A DNA stretch of 17,724 nt from RUG563 sp964423675 (lineage in GTDB: Bacteria > Bacillota > Clostridia > Christensenellales > Aristaeellaceae), in contig CAYRFP010000044.1 of NCBI GenBank assembly GCA_964423675.1, forward strand, positions 1 through 17,724. The letters are read 5' to 3'. The translations under genes were made by a program, and so were the position numbers. Below the pieces are notes generated by a model. It saw only the letters and a list, made by a program, of their open reading frames with translations. It searched no databases and was not told the origin of the DNA. Shown piece after piece: positions 14,549 to 17,724 of this stretch. Positions within the stretch are counted from its first letter, which is position 1. Each line of letters begins with the position of its first letter.

Positions 14549-15418
14549 ATGAGCAACCGCGCAAAAAAGCATCTGATTCTGGGCCTGCTGGCCGTAATCC
14601 TTCTGGCTGTAGTCGCCAGCTTCTGCACCACCCAGGTGCCCACTGGCTATACCGCTATCATCACCACGTTTGGCAAGGTAGAAGATTATACCCTGGAAGC
14701 CGGCTTCCATATCAAGAGCCCCTTCCAGCAGATTATTCTCATGGATAACCGGGAGCAGAAGATGACCTTCTCCACCCAGGCTTTTTCCAGTGATATTCAG
14801 CAGGTAGCCATTGACGGCTCCATCAACTACGCAATCAATAAATCCACCGCCATGACCCTGTTTAAGGAAGTGGGCACAGATTACTTCGTGAAGCTGATTA
14901 ACCCCCGCATGATGGAAAACACCAAAGCCGTCTTTTCCAAATACACTGCGGAAAACCTTATCAGCGCCCGGGAGGAATTATCCACCCAGATTCGGGATCA
15001 ATTGAGCGCAGAAATGCAGCGCTATGGCATCAGCATCATCTCCATTTCCATTGAAAACGTGGATTTCTCCGATGCGTTTACCGACGCTGTGGAAGCCAAG
15101 CAGGTGGCCGCCCAGAAAAAACTTCAGGCCGAAATCGAGCAGGAGCAAAAGACCATGGAATCCCAGCAGCAGGCGGAACGCCAGAAAATTCAGGCTGAAG
15201 CCGAAGCTAACGTGGTAAAGATCAATGCGGATGCGGAAGCGTATTCCATCCGGATTCAGGCCGAGGCCGAAGCGGAGGCAAACCAGAAAATCGCCGAATC
15301 CCTGACCGAAGCGCTGATTCAGTTCACGCAGGTAAACCGCTGGAACGGAGAACTGCCGCAGGTGGTCGCTGGCGATGCAGCGGATACGTTGCCTGTGCTG
15401 AATATGGATGTTCATTAA
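14549..15418 (+). CDS. SPFH/prohibitin (HflC-like) membrane protein
   Basis: The 289-residue protein has one N-terminal membrane helix (about 9-25). The SPFH domain starts VPTGYTAIITTFGKV (30-44), with AGFHIKSPFQQ and a REELSTQIRD segment near 141-150. A long Ala/Glu/Gln-rich coiled coil spans about 180-255, and a short tail follows. Such proteins form large membrane-associated rings and modulate proteases or membrane organisation. ATG 14549 has AAAGGAAG about 10 bases upstream. No hflK, nfeD or ftsH partner is next to it, so it appears to act as a stand-alone family member. It is monocistronic here, followed by a terminator. Confidence 0.9.
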   Translation: MSNRAKKHLILGLLAVILLAVVASFCTTQVPTGYTAIITTFGKVEDYTLEAGFHIKSPFQQIILMDNREQKMTFSTQAFSSDIQQVAIDGSINYAINKSTAMTLFKEVGTDYFVKLINPRMMENTKAVFSKYTAENLISAREELSTQIRDQLSAEMQRYGISIISISIENVDFSDAFTDAVEAKQVAAQKKLQAEIEQEQKTMESQQQAERQKIQAEAEANVVKINADAEAYSIRIQAEAEAEANQKIAESLTEALIQFTQVNRWNGELPQVVAGDAADTLPVLNMDVH

Positions 15419-15439
15419 CGGCTTCGTTTCTGCATAAAA

Positions 15440-15468
15440 AGAGGGAGCCTTTATGCCTGGCTCCCTCT
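15440..15468. terminator. Bidirectional terminator overlapping the 3' end of the phage-type regulator gene
   Basis: Perfect 10-base arms AGAGGGAGCC (15440-15449) and GGCTCCCTCT (15459-15468) enclose a 9-base loop. On the minus strand TTTTT follows directly. On the plus strand a run CTTTTTC follows after six bases, so both the SPFH gene and the minus-strand regulator pair can end here. The regulator's TAA stop (15453-15451) lies in the loop. Confidence 0.88.
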
Positions 15469-15948
15469 CCGCTCTTTTTCCCGCATCTGTACGGCCACAT
15501 GCGCCAGCGCTTTCTTATGGAAGCGATAAATCTGCCGCTCGTCATATTCCAGCTTGGCCGCAATGCGCGGAAAAGACGCGCCCTGCAAATACCGCATTTC
15601 CATCATCGCCTGCCATAGCGGATCCGGCAGCGCCTGAATCAGGCCGCGAATGGCCGTCTGCTTCTCCAGTAGGGCGTGATAATCCGCCAGCAGCGCCGCT
15701 TCCAGATCCGCCAGTTTGGCCGCCGTCTCCCCCACCGGATCGCTCTTTTCGCTGCCCCGTGGCAACCCGCTCAGCGCCCGGGTCATTCGTGTTCCCTGCT
15801 CCCGCAGCTGATCCAGCTGTGCCAGCTTCAGCCCGATCATCGCATGAATTCGCTGTGCCTGAGCCAAAAAATGCTGCGCTTCCGCCCGCTGTTCCGGAGT
15901 CGTATCCAGCAGCAGCGCCGCTTCGCCCGAAACCGGAAGTCTCCGCAT
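15451..15948 (-). CDS. Phage-type transcription regulator (DUF1492/ArpU-like, sigma-region-4-like HTH)
   Basis: The 165-residue protein resembles the late-gene regulators of Clostridia phages and prophages. A coiled N-terminal half contains MTRALSGLPRGSEKSDPVGETAAKL (about 55-79), where the GLPRG motif and following LADLEAALLADY helix are characteristic. A C-terminal sigma-70 region-4-like helix-turn-helix lies at about 112-150 (MRYLQGASFPRIAAKLEYDERQIYRFHKKAL). ATG 15948 is preferred: GGAAGGAGG lies about 7 bases upstream, whereas GTG 15954 is too close to it. The 5' end nearly abuts the stop of the small HTH gene, so the two are co-translated. No phage structural, integrase or terminase gene is nearby. 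Confidence 0.75.
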   Translation of the reverse strand: MRRLPVSGEAALLLDTTPEQRAEAQHFLAQAQRIHAMIGLKLAQLDQLREQGTRMTRALSGLPRGSEKSDPVGETAAKLADLEAALLADYHALLEKQTAIRGLIQALPDPLWQAMMEMRYLQGASFPRIAAKLEYDERQIYRFHKKALAHVAVQMREKERRGSQA

Positions 15949-15950
15949 CC

Positions 15951-16169
15951 TCACGCCTCCTTCCGCTCAAACAGCTGCTCCAGCGCCAGGCTGCTGCCCA
16001 GGGCCTGGCGAATGGCCAAAGCATCGGTAAACAGCAGCGCGCTCTCCCCCCGCAGCTTGCGCCGCAGCGTAGAATAGGGCAAGCCGGTGCGCCGAGCCAG
16101 CGTTTTGCAATCGAAGCCCTTGAGAAACATTTGAACCAAAACCTGAGCATAGATGCATTGATCCTTCAT
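15951..16169 (-). CDS. Small Cro/CI-like helix-turn-helix protein
   Basis: The 72-residue protein carries a compact HTH at about residues 20-45 (DCKTLARRTGLPYSTLRRKLRGE), followed by FTDALAIRQALGSSLALEQLF. This resembles the short XRE-type proteins that accompany DUF1492 regulators in phage genomes. The start is uncertain. ATG 16169 has GGGAAAG close upstream and AGGAAAG farther upstream. An in-frame TTG at 16199 would add ten residues. The last bases overlap a GTG of the downstream gene, indicating coupling. The DNA target is unknown. Confidence 0.65.
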   Translation of the reverse strand: MKDQCIYAQVLVQMFLKGFDCKTLARRTGLPYSTLRRKLRGESALLFTDALAIRQALGSSLALEQLFERKEA

Positions 16170-16199
16170 TCTTTCCCATTTTCTTTCCTGTGTCAACAA

Positions 16200-16468
16200 A
16201 AATGGAGGAATCTGTTTTGTTTTCTACCAAATTAGTGCATATTCGAGTTCTTTCTTGATTATCAATGCCCAAATTTGGCGCTGCGAAAAAGGAACATCCG
16301 AAAGAACGCAAAAAAGCGGCCATATTGTGTACTATAAGAAGTTCACAGGTTTTTCACAAATCCGTGGTATACTATAAGACAGAAGAAGGCTCTGCCAGAC
16401 GCATTCCTTCGCCGTTTCTCCCTTTGTTCTGGGCGTTGCCCGCTTTTATTTCCCAAGGAGGTCTGTTC
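16200..16468. other. AT-rich divergent intergenic region
   Basis: This 269-base gap separates the phage-type regulators (-) from the YugP-like protease (+). It holds an 11-base palindrome TTGATTATCAA (16255-16265). It also holds two copies of TACTATAAGA about 40 bases apart (near 16330 and 16370), the second forming part of the protease promoter. An in-frame 5' extension of the protease frame into this region shows no protein-like pattern. I could not identify a convincing promoter for the minus-strand pair. Confidence 0.5.
16365..16373 (+). promoter_or_regulatory. Extended -10 promoter of the YugP-like protease
   Basis: TGG followed by TATACT (16368-16373) forms an extended -10 element about 95 bases before the start codon. 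A -35 is not convincing: TTCACA at 16342-16347 has a 20-base spacer, which is too long. Confidence 0.5.
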
Positions 16469-17146
16469 ATGTACTGGGATTCCACCGTTATTTTTCTCAT
16501 TCCCGGCCTTTTGCTGGGGCTCTGGGCGCAGGGGCGGGTGCAGCGGGCATTTACGCAATACAGTCGTGTCCGCACCCAGCGGGGTCTGCCCGCCGAGGAC
16601 GCCGTGACGCTGCTGCTGCGGCAGCATGGTGCGGAGCCTGTGACCATCTCCCGAACTTCCGGCCAGTTAACCGACCATTACGATCCCCGAACCAACACCC
16701 TTCGTCTATCCGACGGCGTATATGGCTCCGCCAGCATTGCTGCGCTGGGCATTGCCGCCCACGAAGCAGGTCATGCCCTGCAAAAGCAGCAAAATTATCC
16801 CTTTCTTCATCTGCGTTCACTGATGGTGCCGGTGGTTAACATCGGCTCGAATCTGGCCTGGCCTATTTTTGTGCTGGGGCTCATCTTCTCCTGGGAGCCG
16901 CTGGTGCAGGCGGGCATTCTGCTGTTCGGTCTAGTGGTGCTGTTTTCGCTGGTAACGCTGCCAGTGGAAGTAAACGCCAGCCGCCGTGCCATGGCGCTGC
17001 TGGGAGATTCAGGTTTCCTGACCCAGGAGGAACAAAAAGGCGTGAAAGCAGTACTCAGTGCCGCAGCGCTGACCTATGTAGCCTCCTTCGTATCTGCGCT
17101 GATGCAGCTTCTTCGGCTGATTTCCATTGCCCGGCGACGGGACTGA
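16469..17146 (+). CDS. YugP-family zinc metallopeptidase (membrane-bound)
   Basis: The 225-residue integral membrane protein belongs to the neutral zinc metallopeptidase 2 group (YugP). One membrane helix lies at 5-21. The zinc motif HEAGH (98-102) sits in GIAAHEAGHALQ. Paired membrane helices are at about 118-140 and 147-166. Glu167 in the family-typical PVEVNASRRA is the probable third ligand. A final helix spans about 194-220. ATG 16469 is preceded by AAGGAGG at ideal spacing; family length is about 225-230 residues, confirming this start. Natural substrates of the family are unknown. The gene stands alone and is followed by a terminator. Confidence 0.93.
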   Translation: MYWDSTVIFLIPGLLLGLWAQGRVQRAFTQYSRVRTQRGLPAEDAVTLLLRQHGAEPVTISRTSGQLTDHYDPRTNTLRLSDGVYGSASIAALGIAAHEAGHALQKQQNYPFLHLRSLMVPVVNIGSNLAWPIFVLGLIFSWEPLVQAGILLFGLVVLFSLVTLPVEVNASRRAMALLGDSGFLTQEEQKGVKAVLSAAALTYVASFVSALMQLLRLISIARRRD

Positions 17147-17166
17147 TTTTCCTGAACCAACAATCC

Positions 17167-17203
17167 GGAGTGCCCGAAAACGGGAACTCCGCTTTTTAAT
17201 TTT
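17167..17203 (+). terminator. Terminator of the YugP-like gene
   Basis: The stem GGAGT-CCCG/CGGG-ACTCC, with one internal G/A mismatch and an AAAA loop (17167-17190), is followed by GCTTTTTAATTTT, a standard rho-independent signal on the plus strand. Confidence 0.85.
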
Positions 17204-17226
17204 GTCTGCTGCTTTTTTTTCGGCAG

Positions 17227-17259
17227 CAAAAAGGGCTTTCTTCTTTCGAAGAAAGCCCT
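17227..17259 (-). terminator. Terminator of the pyruvate:ferredoxin oxidoreductase gene
   Basis: Perfect 12-base arms AGGGCTTTCTTC (17232-17243) and GAAGAAAGCCCT (17248-17259) have a 4-base loop. On the minus strand TTTTT follows at once. It lies 35 bases after the oxidoreductase stop. Confidence 0.9.
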
Positions 17260-17294
17260 CCTGTTTTATTAGATTATTGCTTCAGCCGCGCTGC

Positions 17295-17724
17295 TCAATT
17301 GTCCTTCTGAGCCAGCTTCTTATACATGGCCAGACGATTCTGCGCATCTTCTTCATTCTGAGAGAAGAGTTTTTCCGCAGCATCGGGGAACATCTTCAGC
17401 AGGGTCTGATAACGGTTTTCGCCGCGGATGAAGTCCTGATAAGACTCGCTGGGATCCTTGCTATCCACGGTGAGGGGCGTTTCCAGATCGGGATTGTAAC
17501 GATACAGCGGCCAATAGCCAGCGGCCACAGCCTTGCGAATTTCGGCCTGCGCCAGGGACATGTTAATGCCGTGGTTGATGCAGGGCGCATACGCAATGAT
17601 CAGGGACGGGCCATGATACTTTTCGGCCTCGATCATCGCCTTGATCAGCTGAGCGGGATTGGCGCTCATAGCCACAGTAGCCACGTACACATAGCCGTAG
17701 CTCATGGCCATCAGGCCCAGATCC
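17295..17724 (-). CDS. nifJ: Pyruvate:ferredoxin (flavodoxin) oxidoreductase, C-terminal end only
   Basis: Only the last 142 residues are in the window; the frame is open at the right edge and continues upstream. The visible part matches the C-terminus of the single-chain pyruvate:ferredoxin oxidoreductase. DLGLMAMSYGYVYVATVAMSA is followed by SLIIAYAPCINHGI, whose cysteine corresponds to the family's additional cluster ligand near the TPP domain. QAEIRKAVAAGYWPLYRYNP and the tail ending in YKKLAQKDN complete it. The enzyme oxidises pyruvate to acetyl-CoA with reduced ferredoxin in anaerobes. It supports an anaerobic host. Any methionine seen near 17711 is internal, not the start. Confidence 0.95.
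   Translation of the reverse strand, partial: DLGLMAMSYGYVYVATVAMSANPAQLIKAMIEAEKYHGPSLIIAYAPCINHGINMSLAQAEIRKAVAAGYWPLYRYNPDLETPLTVDSKDPSESYQDFIRGENRYQTLLKMFPDAAEKLFSQNEEDAQNRLAMYKKLAQKDN

Noticed and set aside
13467..14552. Open frame of 361 codons on the plus strand across the hydrolase gene
   Set aside because: It runs through the promoters and the palindromes at 14420-14467 and has no ribosome binding site or protein-like pattern. The hydrolase triad lies on the other strand.
1..17724. General reassignment of TAG as a sense codon
   Set aside because: The flavodoxin-like gene and rsmE end with TAG at natural family lengths. Only the kinase shows a meaningful frame beyond its TAG.
1..17724. 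CRISPR array, insertion sequence or defence island
   Set aside because: I saw no regularly spaced repeats, transposase motifs, terminal inverted repeats or known defence domains. The only mobile-type signal is the regulator pair at 15451-16169.

Overview
The window is a stretch of ordinary low-mobility chromosome from an anaerobic, moderately high-GC Firmicute, most likely an uncultivated or gut-type member of the Clostridia. This rests on clear TTGACA/TATAAT-type sigma-A promoters, strong AAGGAGG ribosome binding sites, a pyruvate:ferredoxin oxidoreductase end, and Gram-positive families such as YugP, YitT/DUF2179, Hsp33, and the ACT + DUF711 and RsmE + MtaB pairs. Species cannot be named from the sequence alone.

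Layout. 1-53: a tRNA-Val(TAC) cut by the left edge, on the minus strand with its own consensus promoter. 269-1733 (+): a PfkB-type sugar-phosphate kinase, interrupted near its C-terminus by an in-frame amber codon, then a small flavodoxin-fold oxidoreductase of visibly lower GC. 1876-4530 (-): a TetR regulator, rsmE (16S rRNA m3U1498 methyltransferase) and mtaB (tRNA methylthiotransferase), apparently one transcript. 4700-6342 (+): an ACT-domain protein and a DUF711/UPF0210 protein, divergent from tetR. 6411-11424 (+): hslO (Hsp33) followed by three tightly spaced genes without assigned function: a TPR protein, a helical-repeat protein, and a membrane-anchored zinc-ribbon/TPR/chitobiase-like protein. 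The group closes with a strong bidirectional terminator. 11494-14333 (-): a three-gene unit of alpha/beta hydrolase, YitT-type membrane protein and glycerate kinase. 14549-15418 (+): a membrane SPFH/prohibitin protein. 15451-16169 (-): a phage-type regulatory pair (Cro-like HTH and a DUF1492/ArpU-like sigma-region-4 protein) with no other phage gene nearby. 16469-17146 (+): a YugP-type zinc metalloprotease. 17295-17724 (-): the C-terminus of pyruvate:ferredoxin oxidoreductase, open at the right edge.

Points of most interest. (1) The amber codon in the kinase is followed by a perfectly in-frame, family-typical C-terminal tail that restores normal length. (2) Inverted repeats sit over or between promoters upstream of the kinase, between tetR and the ACT gene, and between the hydrolase and SPFH genes, and look like operators. 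(3) The Hsp33-linked cluster of uncharacterised repeat proteins. (4) The solitary phage-type regulator pair, whose stop codon lies in the loop of its own terminator. I see no CRISPR array, insertion sequence, toxin-antitoxin pair or recognisable defence system.
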